From positions 1,147,774 to 1,211,773 of the forward strand of contig NZ_KI392031.1 in NCBI RefSeq assembly GCF_000158475.2: a DNA stretch of 64,000 nt, given 5' to 3'. Origin of the DNA: Oxalobacter paraformigenes. Lineage in GTDB: Bacteria > Pseudomonadota > Gammaproteobacteria > Burkholderiales > Burkholderiaceae_D. The notes under the pieces are model-generated. The model saw nothing but the letters and a program-made list of their open reading frames with translations. It made no database searches and was not told the origin of the DNA. Of the stretch, positions 18,085-26,851 are shown one piece after another. The translations under genes and the position numbers were made by a program. Numbering within the stretch: position 1 is the stretch's first letter; each line of letters starts with the position of its first letter.

Positions 18085-18975
18085 TCAGGCCGTCAGGAAG
18101 TCGCTCCACATCCCGCAAAACGCCACCCATTTTTCAAGCGTCGGAGAAATGAATTTGTTCCGATGATGACACAGAGTGAGTTTGCGAAAAAAGCGCCGCT
18201 CCAAATGCAAGGGCACGAAATGACCTTTGTACAAGGGCTCGCCAAGCACGCGGCTGGAAATGAATGTCAGTCCCAGATTACGGGAAACGCATGAGAGAAT
18301 GGCGTCAAAAGCGTTGAGCGAGAGAATCACTTGCGAATTGGCCAGATACAGGGCCAGCTGATTTTCAAAAAAAGCACGGCTGCCGGAACCCGGTTCACGC
18401 AAAATCCACCGCTCCCTGCCCAGCTTTTCAAACGAAACCGGCTTTTCTTTTGCCAGAGGATGATTTTTCCCGGCCAGGACGATCATTTCATCCTCCATCC
18501 AGGGCTTGCTGACAAGGCCGGGATCCGTCACCGGCCCTTCAAGCAAGGCCACATCAATTTCAAAGCGGTTCAGCATGCCGCATATTTCCTGCGTGTTGCC
18601 GATCACCGCCCGGGGCAGCCAGCCGTTTTCGCTTTCGAACGCACCAAGCATGCCGGGCAGCAAATAGCTGCCGATTGTTCTGGTGCATCCCAGCCGGAGG
18701 CGCTTGTCCACTCCGCCATCGCCGAACACGTGTCTTATGTCCTGCATGCGTGCCAGCAATTCATCGGCTAACGGCAACAGTTTGTGCCCCTCATGGTTCA
18801 TCAGCAGCCGCGCATGCTGCCGGTCGAACAGGCGTATGCCCAGCTGGTTTTCCAGTTCCGCCAGCGCCTGCGATACCGCCCCCTTCGTCATGAACAGGGA
18901 GTCTGCCGCCGAAGTCATGCTGCCATGGCGGGCAATGGCAAGGAAAACGGACAACTGCTTCAGGGTAATATTCAT
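18085..18975 (-). CDS. LysR-family transcriptional regulator
   Basis: The protein has 296 residues. The winged helix-turn-helix spans residues 4-63 (LKQLSVFLAIARHGSMTSAA, then KGAVSQALAELENQLGIRLF). The remainder is the two-lobed effector-binding domain (about 90-290), with LRLGCTRTIGSYLLPGML at the start and WILREPGSGSRAFFE in the middle, as in CysB/CbbR-like members. It is read divergently from the TDT transporter gene at 19083 with a 107-base gap, the usual layout for a LysR regulator and its target. The co-inducer is unknown. Confidence 0.92.
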   Translation of the reverse strand: MNITLKQLSVFLAIARHGSMTSAADSLFMTKGAVSQALAELENQLGIRLFDRQHARLLMNHEGHKLLPLADELLARMQDIRHVFGDGGVDKRLRLGCTRTIGSYLLPGMLGAFESENGWLPRAVIGNTQEICGMLNRFEIDVALLEGPVTDPGLVSKPWMEDEMIVLAGKNHPLAKEKPVSFEKLGRERWILREPGSGSRAFFENQLALYLANSQVILSLNAFDAILSCVSRNLGLTFISSRVLGEPLYKGHFVPLHLERRFFRKLTLCHHRNKFISPTLEKWVAFCGMWSDFLTA

Positions 18976-19082
18976 CGTTTGATTTTTCTAAACATCGCGT
19001 TAAGAATAACTCGATTTTTTAAATGGTAACCCATGCCTATAATTCAAGTCATCCCATAAGATAAAAATGTCGAGGTGACGCT
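18976..19082. promoter_or_regulatory. Divergent promoter region, LysR gene and TDT transporter gene
   Basis: A 107-base AT-rich region separates the two start codons. It carries the stretch CATCGCGTTAAGAATAACTCG around 18994-19014 and an ATAAGATAAA box before the transporter start, with GAGGTGAC at 19072-19079 as its ribosome site. The LysR protein most likely binds here, but no single T-N11-A box stands out. Confidence 0.5.
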
Positions 19083-20060
19083 ATGCTGAAATTCTTCCAT
19101 AAAAAAATTCGCGGCCTGCCGACTCCTGTCGCCGGTCTGGCCCTGGGCATCGCCAGTATGGGATGGTGTCTGGAAAATGTCCTGCCGCTTCATGGCGCAG
19201 GCCAGAACGCAGGCGCCCTGATTGCAGCTGTCCTGCTCGGCGGAATGGCGGCACGCTTCTTTCTTCATCCCGATACGCTGCATCAGGATCTGAAACACCC
19301 CGTAGCCGGCAGCATCGTTCCGACATTCGCCATGACGGCGATGGTCGTATCGAAAGCGCTGGGCCATTTTCTGCCGGCGGCGGCCCAGTTGCTGTGGCTT
19401 GGAGCGGTTGCCACGCATCTGGCTATGCTGGCCGTTTTCGTTTATCACCGGGCAAAAGAGCTGAAAATGCATCACATGGTGCCGAGCTGGTTCGTTCCGC
19501 CGGTAGGGATTGTCGTGGCCGACGTCACCTGTCCGGGCAACGTCTATACGGAATTCGCGCTCGTTTTGCTGGCAATCGGCATGGCGAGTTACCTGCTGAT
19601 GTTGCCGCTCATGGTTTACCGCCTTGTATTTCATAGTGAAATTCCCGATGTGGCCAAACCGACCATTGCCATCATGGCCGCGCCGGCCAGTCTGTCGCTT
19701 GCCGGATATCTGACAGTCGTCAAAGAGCCGTCGATATTGATCTGTGCGGTATTGCTCGGCGTTTCCCTGCTGATGACTCTTGTCATTTATATCGCCTTCT
19801 TCCGCCTGATGCGCTTGCCGTTTTCCCCGGGCTATGCCGCGTTCACCTTCCCGATGGCTATCGGCGCGACCGCACTGTACAAAATGGCGCAACTGGCAAG
19901 CCGGTATCCCGAAACCGCCGAATACGCCCGGCAACTCCACACGCTGGCAACAGGTGAAGCGGTAATAGCAACACTGGTAATCGCCTATGTTTCCCTGCGT
20001 TTTGCCCATCACTACCTGATGCCGCAGCGGTTGACTGTCCGGCAAAGCATCGCGAAATAA
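19083..20060 (+). CDS. TDT-family (TehA/SLAC1-like) membrane transporter
   Basis: The protein has 325 residues and about ten hydrophobic helices. It opens with the family pattern PTPVAGLALGIASMGW and has the conserved FHH-like central Phe/His region VPSWFVPPVGIVVADV, followed by SYLLMLPLMVYRL and FTFPMAIGATALYKMA. TDT proteins carry anions, dicarboxylates or tellurite-linked substrates across the inner membrane as trimers of SLAC1 fold. The substrate here cannot be told. It is divergent from, and probably controlled by, the LysR protein at 18085-18975. Confidence 0.88.
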   Translation: MLKFFHKKIRGLPTPVAGLALGIASMGWCLENVLPLHGAGQNAGALIAAVLLGGMAARFFLHPDTLHQDLKHPVAGSIVPTFAMTAMVVSKALGHFLPAAAQLLWLGAVATHLAMLAVFVYHRAKELKMHHMVPSWFVPPVGIVVADVTCPGNVYTEFALVLLAIGMASYLLMLPLMVYRLVFHSEIPDVAKPTIAIMAAPASLSLAGYLTVVKEPSILICAVLLGVSLLMTLVIYIAFFRLMRLPFSPGYAAFTFPMAIGATALYKMAQLASRYPETAEYARQLHTLATGEAVIATLVIAYVSLRFAHHYLMPQRLTVRQSIAK

Positions 20061-20334
20061 ACCGGCGCATCAGCCGCATGGAAAAATGCCAGGCCGTTCC
20101 GTCTTTTGAAAAAAGAAGACCAGTCTGGCACTTTTCCTGTCATTTTTCTGCCGGAAGGCAAGCCTGCCGCAGGATACTCCTGAAAAGGCCGGCTTTGCTG
20201 AAAACATCGGGGAAAACCGCGTGACAAGCCCTGGCTTCCTGTTTTGCCTTCTCACGATGCCCTGGGAAACTTCGTAAAACAGATGCACGAAAGGCAGAAA
20301 CCGGCTTTTTTCCCTGTCCTTTTACGTTCATGCT

Positions 20335-21027
20335 TTAAGAAGGCGCTACTTCAGAGCCGTGTTCCCGGATTTTCCCGGACATGAGCAGAAACGATCCCGG
20401 TTTCAGACAAGGAGGCAACACATCTTCCACAAACCGGGCCACCCATGAGCCGGATGGCAAACAGATCGCTGTCCTGAATTCAAGGCCGCAAACCGGCAAT
20501 TCTTTAACACTGTCCGCCAGTTCAGCTTCAGTGATCCAGTCCGCCCCCTGATAGGCGCTTTTCTTTTGCCTGCCTTTCGTCAGCCATAGCAGACTGTGCC
20601 TGTTTAGCAAACCGATCGCGAAGCGTTCGCGGGCCACGCGCAGCGCTTCGGCAACGGCTTTTCTCCAGTTTGGGGTGAAACACAAGGCTGTGACGGAACA
20701 GACATGCGTAAAACTCCGGTCTTCAAAAGGCAGGGCCATCGCGTCCGCCAGCAGGTAACGGGAAAAGGCATCGCGGCTGCGGGCATAAGCCAGCCATTCG
20801 GCATTGACATCCACTCCGGTTACCTGCGCTCCGGTACCATTTGCCAGCCTGCGGGTAAACCGGCCCGTTCCGCAACCGATATCCAGTATGGAATCGCCTT
20901 TTTCCGGACCGAGCGAATCCGCAAGCAAGCGGTATTCCCGCTCCTCTACCCACCGGCCCCGGGGAGTGTCATACCAGCCATCGTAGATAGCCGGCGGCAC
21001 GTATTTAAAACGTGATGATCCTGTCAC
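20335..21027 (-). CDS. Class I SAM-dependent methyltransferase, third gene of ArsR-DsrE operon
   Basis: The protein has 230 residues. It opens with YDGWYDTPRGRWVEEREYRL, followed by the SAM loop SILDIGCGTGRFTRRLA (47-63), the strand-2 acid VTGVDVNAEW, and a motif LADAMALPFEDRSFTHV typical of UbiE-type Methyltransf_11 enzymes. It has no conserved Cys triad of arsenite methyltransferases, so arsenic methylation is not supported. The start lies inside the DsrE-like gene (23-base overlap), so translation is probably coupled. The substrate is unknown, with a thiol or sulfur compound possible from context. Confidence 0.85.
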   Translation of the reverse strand: MTGSSRFKYVPPAIYDGWYDTPRGRWVEEREYRLLADSLGPEKGDSILDIGCGTGRFTRRLANGTGAQVTGVDVNAEWLAYARSRDAFSRYLLADAMALPFEDRSFTHVCSVTALCFTPNWRKAVAEALRVARERFAIGLLNRHSLLWLTKGRQKKSAYQGADWITEAELADSVKELPVCGLEFRTAICLPSGSWVARFVEDVLPPCLKPGSFLLMSGKIREHGSEVAPS

Positions 21028-21361
21028 TGTCGATCACCCACTCGGACAAGGCCTGCATGGTGGACTTTTCCGCGCCGTCGAAATAGGGATGATTCCTGTA
21101 AATTCCACAACGGGCCATGCAGGTGCCGCAAACCCTGACCGTAGCGCCGTCTGCAATCAGTTCTTTCAGCATTTGCGACAGATCCTGATCATAGCCTTGC
21201 GGCGGCTTGCAGACATCCCGCGCCATATCGACTGAATCGTTCATCAGGAATACGCGCACTTCATGCCCGTTTTTCCGCAAGGTTTTCGCCAGCCGCAGAC
21301 CATTCCAGGTCACATCCGTCATATCGTAGGGTTCACGGTTGAAAATTATCAGTACTTTCAT
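21005..21361 (-). CDS. DsrE/DsrF-like small sulfur-carrier-type protein
   Basis: The protein has 118 residues: MKVLIIFNREPYDMTDVTWN, GLRLAKTLRKNGHEVRVFLM, ending in IITF. The fold pattern is that of the DsrE family, with a conserved cysteine region VRVCGTCMARCGI (Cys78, Cys81, Cys85) and another Cys51. In DsrE-type proteins a Cys in this position carries persulfide. The gene overlaps the ArsR-rhodanese gene upstream by 29 bases and the methyltransferase downstream by 23. The rhodanese domain next door suggests sulfur relay from rhodanese to DsrE, which is inference. Confidence 0.85.
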   Translation of the reverse strand: MKVLIIFNREPYDMTDVTWNGLRLAKTLRKNGHEVRVFLMNDSVDMARDVCKPPQGYDQDLSQMLKELIADGATVRVCGTCMARCGIYRNHPYFDGAEKSTMQALSEWVIDSDRIITF

Positions 21362-22058
21362 TTTTCTTTCCCTGTCGGCAAACTTTTTTTTCGAGAGGCA
21401 ATCCGGCTGCGTGCCACTCCGCCACGCCATCGCTGATCTTGCTGACCCGGTATCCCCGCTTTTCCAGCAAGGCAACCGCGTCGTCGGACAAAAGACAGAA
21501 CGGCCCCCGGCAATAAGCGACGATTTCCCGGTCTTTCGGCAATTCGGAAAGGCGATCCACGATTTCTTCCACCGGCATCGAGCGCGCGAAGGGCAAATGT
21601 CCCGCTTCGTATTCGTGCCGGGGCCTGACGTCGATCACGACAAGTTCGCCGTTTTTCGCCATTTCCATAAACTCGTCCCGCCGGTACGCCGTCAGTTTTT
21701 CCGGATTGCCGACGATTCGCTCCAGCGCCTTCTTCAGTTCCAGCAAATGCCCTTGCGCCACCCTGCGCAAACTGACGATCAGCCCGGCAACGTCTTCTCC
21801 GGCCAGCCGGTAGAAAACATATTTGCCATCCCGTCTGGCCTGCACGAGACAGGCATTCCTCAGCGTCTGCAGATGGGCGCTGGCAAGCCGGACATCAATT
21901 CCGCTTTCCTGCGCCAACGTCTCGACAGTCTTTTCACCCTGCGCCAGCAATTCAAGCAATTGCAGCCTTCTGGAACTGGAAAAGGCCTTGCCGATCCGCG
22001 CAAGCTGTTCGTAAAGGCTGTCTTTAAGCTGACGCATTACCGGTTTTTCCGCTGTCAT
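21333..22058 (-). CDS. ArsR/SmtB-type repressor fused to a rhodanese domain
   Basis: The protein has 241 residues. The N-terminal winged helix (about 20-100) reads GKAFSSSRRLQLLELLAQGEK, then IDVRLASAHLQTLRNACLVQ and RDGKYVFYRL, as in ArsR-family repressors. After a helical linker the rhodanese domain (about 122-225) has VVIDVRPRHEYEAGHLPFAR and the active-site loop YCRGPFC, with Cys183 as the persulfide-forming residue and Cys188 beside it. This suggests transcriptional control by sulfane sulfur or thiol state. A near-perfect inverted repeat lies 37 bases upstream of the start. It is the first gene of a three-gene overlapping operon. Confidence 0.9.
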   Translation of the reverse strand: MTAEKPVMRQLKDSLYEQLARIGKAFSSSRRLQLLELLAQGEKTVETLAQESGIDVRLASAHLQTLRNACLVQARRDGKYVFYRLAGEDVAGLIVSLRRVAQGHLLELKKALERIVGNPEKLTAYRRDEFMEMAKNGELVVIDVRPRHEYEAGHLPFARSMPVEEIVDRLSELPKDREIVAYCRGPFCLLSDDAVALLEKRGYRVSKISDGVAEWHAAGLPLEKKVCRQGKKNESTDNFQP

Positions 22059-22094
22059 AGGGTTCTGCTCATTCCGTTTCTTTCAATTTTTATA

Positions 22095-22112
22095 TTCTAA
22101 CGTTCGTTGGAA
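22095..22112 (-). promoter_or_regulatory. Putative ArsR-family operator
   Basis: TTCTAACG-TT-CGTTGGAA is an inverted repeat with 7 of 8 matching positions. On the minus strand it overlaps a TAGAATATAA box 30-40 bases before the ArsR-rhodanese start, as expected for autorepression. Confidence 0.6.
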
Positions 22113-22357
22113 TGTACGTCCATTATGTCGCGAAAGCTTCAGGAATTCGCTTCGGGAAAGAACGGGACTGGAGGAAAATCGCGGACGATAAAGCGCCATC
22201 AAGACGCCGCCAGCCCTGAATCCCTCATTCCTGTCCGTTCCTGTCTGCTTCAGGAAACCGGCCATGTACCCGGTTCAGGCATATAAACCCCGCAGGAAAG
22301 CGCACAGTGTCCGCTCCGCTTGCTATACTTCGCTTATCGGTATTGCGCGAGAAAAAA

Positions 22358-22690
22358 ATGACGGACAAGCTCAAAGAAAAAATAGAAAAATTTCTGACGA
22401 TGTGCCTGAAATCGAAATCGGAAAAAGAGAGCGGCAATCCTATCAAAGTCGACGAACTGACTGAAGAACAACACAAGGAAATTGCCGTGGACGCCGTCGC
22501 CATAACAAACAGTCTGATGGAGCTCCAGAGACTGCTGCCCCTGTCAAGGCAGCTTGCCGAGTTGGGGCATCTTTTTGAAGCGCAGGGCAAGATCAGTGTG
22601 AAAGCAGGGGAAGCCTACGATGAAGCGGCCCTGTCCTTTCTGACCGAACTGTATGGAGCGGGTATTCCCTTACCGACAAGGCTTCATTAA
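22358..22690 (+). CDS. Small helical hypothetical protein
   Basis: The protein has 110 residues from ATG 22358: MTDKLKEKIEKFLTMCLKSK and onward. It is rich in Lys/Glu in the first third and predicted all-helical, with ITNSLMELQRLLPLSRQLAE and SVKAGEAYDEAALSFLTELY later. No signal peptide or membrane segment is present. It belongs to no family I recognise. It is divergent from the ArsR-rhodanese operon, so it could share that control region, but the 300-base gap leaves this open. The ribosome site is weak (GCGCGAGAAAAAA). Confidence 0.6.
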   Translation: MTDKLKEKIEKFLTMCLKSKSEKESGNPIKVDELTEEQHKEIAVDAVAITNSLMELQRLLPLSRQLAELGHLFEAQGKISVKAGEAYDEAALSFLTELYGAGIPLPTRLH

Positions 22691-23149
22691 AGCCGCTGAC
22701 CGGCTTCTCCGGAACAAGGGCGCAAAAAACGGAAAAACGCTTCGTCTCAGACCATTTCTTCCGGAATCGCCACATGCCCGCCCGGTTCCGCCCGTATGGC
22801 GGCATCGGCAGGGCCGCCGCACTTCGTCCCGCCGGATTGATTCGCCAGCTTCGCGGCAAAACGGAATGGAACGCTTGCCTGACAAGACCCCGTACCGGCT
22901 TGACAGGACGGGATTCATGGCGTTTTCCCGCCGGTCAGGCCGGGCCTTGCAAAAGCCAGCGATTCAAAACCTGTTCCGCCAGGCTCCCGTTTTCCCCTGC
23001 CTTTTACCCGGTTATAGAAGAAAAACGCGGCTTCATTCGCTCCAATAGCCGAAGTCAGGACCAAACCCGGTGTTCCATACCGTCTGGCGGCAGCCGGCAA
23101 ATAGCCGTGATCGACACTAAAACGCCCCTTTCGAACCCGCTTTTTTCCG
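22691..23149. other. Spacer without recognised gene
   Basis: No intact gene. The sequence leads into the DHDPS-family wreck at 23150 and may include its eroded N-terminal half, though nothing is recognisable. Confidence 0.35.
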
Positions 23150-23677
23150 GATCGTACCCGGTGTGCAGATAAGGGCGTCGGTTCGCCGCTTGCCATCCAT
23201 GACATCAAGCCGCAGATTGCACAGAAAATCGTGAAAAAGCGCCCGAATGCAGTGGCTATACCATACCCCTATCCCCGTATCCATCAGACGCTGGACTATC
23301 CCACTATCCAAGGCGGAGACTTCCCGGTGTTGCAGGGAGATGACCGCGTACTGCCTGCATGGCTTGCTCCTGGATACAGCGGAACGGTTGCCGGAGCGGC
23401 CAATGTCTTCCCGGAGCCGCTCATCGCCAGTGACCACGCTTTCCCGTCCCGCGTTTCCGGCTGCACGCCCGAATATGCCAAAGTAACCGCCGGTTTCGAC
23501 GCGATGAAAAACGTTAATGTCGCCTATTCCAGGGCGGGACCCGCCATCCGCGGTTTCCATGCCGGCACGATGAAAGCGCCCCTGCAAGAGCTTGACGAGG
23601 CGGAAATACAGCGTCTCCGCGAAAAACCGGTTGCCCTTTCACAAAAAAACCACAGGCCCCTGAAAATCGTCGATTGA
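23150..23677 (+). pseudogene. C-terminal remnant of a dihydrodipicolinate-synthase-family aldolase
   Basis: The plus-strand frame reads IAQKIVKKRPNAVAIPYPYP, TLDYPTIQGGDFPVLQGDD, then LPAWLAPGYSGTVAGAANVF and MKAPLQELDEAEIQRLREKP. These match the DapA/NanA family's F-x-V-x-x-GDD … G-x-x-G-x-I-S-x-x-A-N-V and the C-terminal R-A-P-L-x-E-L-x-E-x-E pattern. The N-terminal half with the phosphate-binding Thr-Thr and the catalytic Tyr and Lys is missing, as is any start with a ribosome site. The middle (AIPYPYPRIHQTL) is also too divergent to be active. Confidence 0.6.
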
Positions 23678-23958
23678 AACGGCAGCCGGCGCTGTTGCAA
23701 CGCCACGACAGCTTGTCCCGCCCGGACACCCGGTTGCCTGTCGCGTTTTCCCGGAGAAAGTGGCAAACAAAACGGGACAGCAGCCTCCGTAACCGGACAA
23801 GACGGCTGATGCCTAACTTGTTGAAAAGCCGAAAATTTGCCTGTAACGCCTGTCAATGGCTCCCGTTCCTGACGGACTGGCTTGCCTGCGAACCGGAGCC
23901 GCCTTTTTTACCGGCCGGTAAAATGGTCTCCCCCAATCGCTGTCCGGCGCCAAAGGTC

Positions 23959-23987
23959 TTGACGTATTCCCAATTAATTTATATTTT
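23959..23987 (+). promoter_or_regulatory. Probable sigma-70 promoter of the flavoprotein gene
   Basis: TTGACG at 23959-23964, a 17-base spacer and TATTTT at 23982-23987 lie in a very AT-rich stretch (23970-24015) about 60 bases before ATG 24046. AGGAG at 24036-24040 is the ribosome site. Confidence 0.5.
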
Positions 23988-24045
23988 AATATAATATCTT
24001 TTTATATATTATTAACCCGACCATTCCCATCAGACAGGAGACCCG

Positions 24046-25689
24046 ATGAATCCCATGCATATACTCGTTATCGGCGGTGTCGCGGCAGGCGCGTCTTTCG
24101 CCGCCCGCGCCCGGCGACTCGATGAAACGGCAAAAATTACGCTCGTCGAACGTGGCAACGACGTTTCGTTTGCCAACTGCGGCCTTCCCTATCACATCGG
24201 CGGCGAAATCCCGGTACGTGACGTCCTGGCCGTACAGACGCCGGCTTCGCTGAAAGACTTGCTGAACGTCGATGCCCGCACCCGTTGTGAAGCGCTCAAA
24301 ATCGACCGCGACAATAAACGGGTTCTTGTGAGAAACCTGCAAACCTTGCATGACGAATGGCTTTCCTACGACAAACTGATGCTGGCTCCCGGCGCCAGTC
24401 CCCGCATGCCTTCCCTTCCGGGCAGCGACGACTCCCGCATCCACACATTGCGCAATCTGGCCGACATGGACCGGATTATCGCCGCGACCGGATCGGGCAT
24501 GAATGCGGTCGTCGCCGGCGCCGGTTTCATCGGTCTGGAAATGGCCGAACAGTTGCAGCGCAAGGGTCTGAACGTGAAAATTGTCCAGAAAGGCCCGTAC
24601 GTCCTTCCCCAGCTCGACGCAAAAATGGCCGTGCCGCTGGAAAAGACACTGGCCCTGCACGGTATCGGCGTGTACAAAAACGATGAAATCGTGCGTTTTG
24701 AAAGCGGAAAAACGGGGCTGGCATGCCATCTGGCGTCCGGCAGGAAACTGGAGGCCGATATCGTCGTCATGTCGATCGGCATCGAACCGGAAACCGGACT
24801 GGCCCGCGATGCCGGGCTCTCGCTCGGAAAACGCGGCCATATCCTCGTCAATGAATTCATGCAAACGTCGGATCCCGACATTTACGCCGCTGGCGATGCC
24901 GTCGAAACAGCCGACCGGGTTTTCGGCGAACCTGTATCCGTTGCGCTCGGCGGGCCAGCCAACCGGCAGGGGCGCGTTGCGGCCGATCATCTTTTGCTGG
25001 GGGAAAAAGCGCGTCCCTATCCCGGCTCGCTCGGAACGGCCATTGTCCGGGTGTTCGACCTTGCTGCAGGCGTGACAGGCTGGACGGAAAAACGCCTGAA
25101 AGCGGCCGGACGCCCGTATGGCATCACCACGGTAAACGATTTCCATCACGCTTCCTATTTTCCGGGCGCCCAATTGCTCACGCTGGCCATCCTCTGGGAT
25201 CCCGACAGCGGCGCACTGCTGGGTGCGGAAGCCGTGGGCACCGAAGGGGTCGATAAGCGGCTCGATGTGCTGGCGACTGCCATCAGCGCCAAAATGACCG
25301 TCGAGGATATTTGCCATCTCGAACTGGCCTATGCGCCGCCTTTCGGTTCGGCCAAGGATATTGTGAACATCGCCGGTTTTGCCGCCTGCAACGAACGGGA
25401 CAGTCTGGTCAGAACGGTATCCGCGCTTCCCGACGACTCCGGTGTCCAGATTATCGACGTCCGCGGCAAGGCGATGGCCGATGCCGATCCGGTGCCGGGC
25501 GCGCGTAATATTCCCCTGCCGGCACTTCGGAACAATCTCGACAAAATCGACCGGAACCGGCCTGTCGTGACGGTTTGCGCGCTTGGCAAAAACAGCTATT
25601 TCGCCTCGCGCGTGCTGAAACAGAACGGATTCGACGTGTCCAGCCTTGGCGGCGGCCTGAAAACGCAGATCGGAAAAACCGGGCAATGA
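24046..25689 (+). CDS. CoA-disulfide-reductase-like FAD oxidoreductase with C-terminal rhodanese domain
   Basis: The protein has 547 residues. The FAD-binding GGVAAGASFAARARRL lies near the N-terminus, and the redox-active Cys45 sits in SFANCGLPYH, the signature of CoA-disulfide and persulfide reductases. The NAD(P)H site is VVAGAGFIGLEMAEQLQ (about 155-171), and the second FAD contact IYAAGDAVE is near 282. The dimer domain follows (about 325-445), then a rhodanese domain (about 455-547) with Cys511 in TVCALGKNSY. Fused CoADR-rhodanese proteins reduce CoA disulfide, polysulfide or CoA persulfide in the cytoplasm. It has its own promoter and follows a pseudogene. The rhodanese loop is not the textbook C-R-x-G, so its activity is uncertain. 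Confidence 0.9.
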   Translation: MNPMHILVIGGVAAGASFAARARRLDETAKITLVERGNDVSFANCGLPYHIGGEIPVRDVLAVQTPASLKDLLNVDARTRCEALKIDRDNKRVLVRNLQTLHDEWLSYDKLMLAPGASPRMPSLPGSDDSRIHTLRNLADMDRIIAATGSGMNAVVAGAGFIGLEMAEQLQRKGLNVKIVQKGPYVLPQLDAKMAVPLEKTLALHGIGVYKNDEIVRFESGKTGLACHLASGRKLEADIVVMSIGIEPETGLARDAGLSLGKRGHILVNEFMQTSDPDIYAAGDAVETADRVFGEPVSVALGGPANRQGRVAADHLLLGEKARPYPGSLGTAIVRVFDLAAGVTGWTEKRLKAAGRPYGITTVNDFHHASYFPGAQLLTLAILWDPDSGALLGAEAVGTEGVDKRLDVLATAISAKMTVEDICHLELAYAPPFGSAKDIVNIAGFAACNERDSLVRTVSALPDDSGVQIIDVRGKAMADADPVPGARNIPLPALRNNLDKIDRNRPVVTVCALGKNSYFASRVLKQNGFDVSSLGGGLKTQIGKTGQ

Positions 25690-26851
25690 TACGCCGGGCC
25701 GGGCCGGCAAAGTCCGTCCCGGCTGCCGGATCAACGGCTTTTTCCGGACGAAAAAAGGAAACCGCCGACAGTCCTGTCGCCGAAGCGGCAAATTCCTTTT
25801 GCCGGACAGGGCAATCCCGGCAGACTCAGGCTCCGGCAACGGCCGGTTTGAGATGGTGCGGACAGAACACGAAAAACGTTTTGGAGACAAGGATGTGCCG
25901 GACAGCCAACCGGACAGGCCGTGAGATTCCGCCTTTAACGTACCGTCTGCGCGCAAAATCCGCGAACTCCGGCAAATCGCGGCGGATGGGTCGTCCTGAA
26001 CCCTTCCGGGACGAGACCGGGAAAACGGGACTTCAGACAAAAGTAGCCGGGGGAACGGGTTTCGGGCAGCACCGGCGCATTCTCATCTTCAGAGGCGATC
26101 CTGTCGAAATCGGTCGTTCGCCTAAAACAGCAGCCGGGTTTCGTGGAACAGGCCGCTACGCCTGTCCACTCATGAATCGCGGTTTTCATATTTTCCCGAT
26201 TAACACTTTCCCGGCTTTTTCTCCGGATAAACCCTATTGACCGGATGCCCGGTCATCGGCAATGTGCGGCAGCAAAACATCGCTTCACAGTCCGCGGCGC
26301 CATTCCCGCCTGCCGGCCCTGTCTTTTTTGTCCCTCCCCTTTATCGGGTGAGGCCTCTGTCAATCGGAACGACTTATCCAAAATACTACGCCAGACGACA
26401 GGAAAGGAGGTGGATTTTTCCGGCAACATCCGCGATTTTACCGGAAACGGGTCCGTCATATCGTCATAAAAAGCTTTAATAAATCAAAAAAAACTTATTG
26501 ATTATTAAAAATATTTTATTTTAATGCAATTGCAAGGTGCGCGCATGAAAATGCCTTGCACGGTATAGCCACTTCGCCGGATGGGAATCCAGCCTGCCAG
26601 TTGCTGTCGGACAGGACAACGGTGGGAATGCGCCAGACATTTTCATGCCGGTCACTTGGCAAAAACCGGCAGACAATACCTGAACGGGGGTGGAAAAAAC
26701 CGGAAAAACGGCAACTTTCCGGGAAAGGGAAAAATCGTGAATTTTTTACCGCCGGAAAAGCCGGCACAGCGCCCTGTACCGGACATGACCATCCTGCCAG
26801 ACGGACAAGGCCGCGCCTTCCCCTCTTTCGTATGAGCCCGTATCGTGACGG
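25690..26851. other. Long spacer without recognised gene
   Basis: About 1.16 kb between the flavoprotein and AraC genes, which converge here. Overlapping frames on both strands are rich in Arg and Gly and resemble no protein. An AT-rich patch lies at 26465-26530. No terminator with a clear T tract was found next to either stop codon. Confidence 0.45.

Noticed and set aside
20335-22058. Arsenic resistance operon
   Set aside because: The ArsR-type repressor carries a rhodanese domain and no arsenate reductase, arsenite pump or ArsM cysteine set is present.
22774-23172. Short plus-strand frame before the DapA fragment
   Set aside because: Arg/Pro-rich with no start signal and no similarity.
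23986-26040. Minus-strand frame of 684 codons
   Set aside because: Antisense to the CoADR-rhodanese gene, whose motifs are unmistakable; the long shadow frame reflects high GC at third positions.
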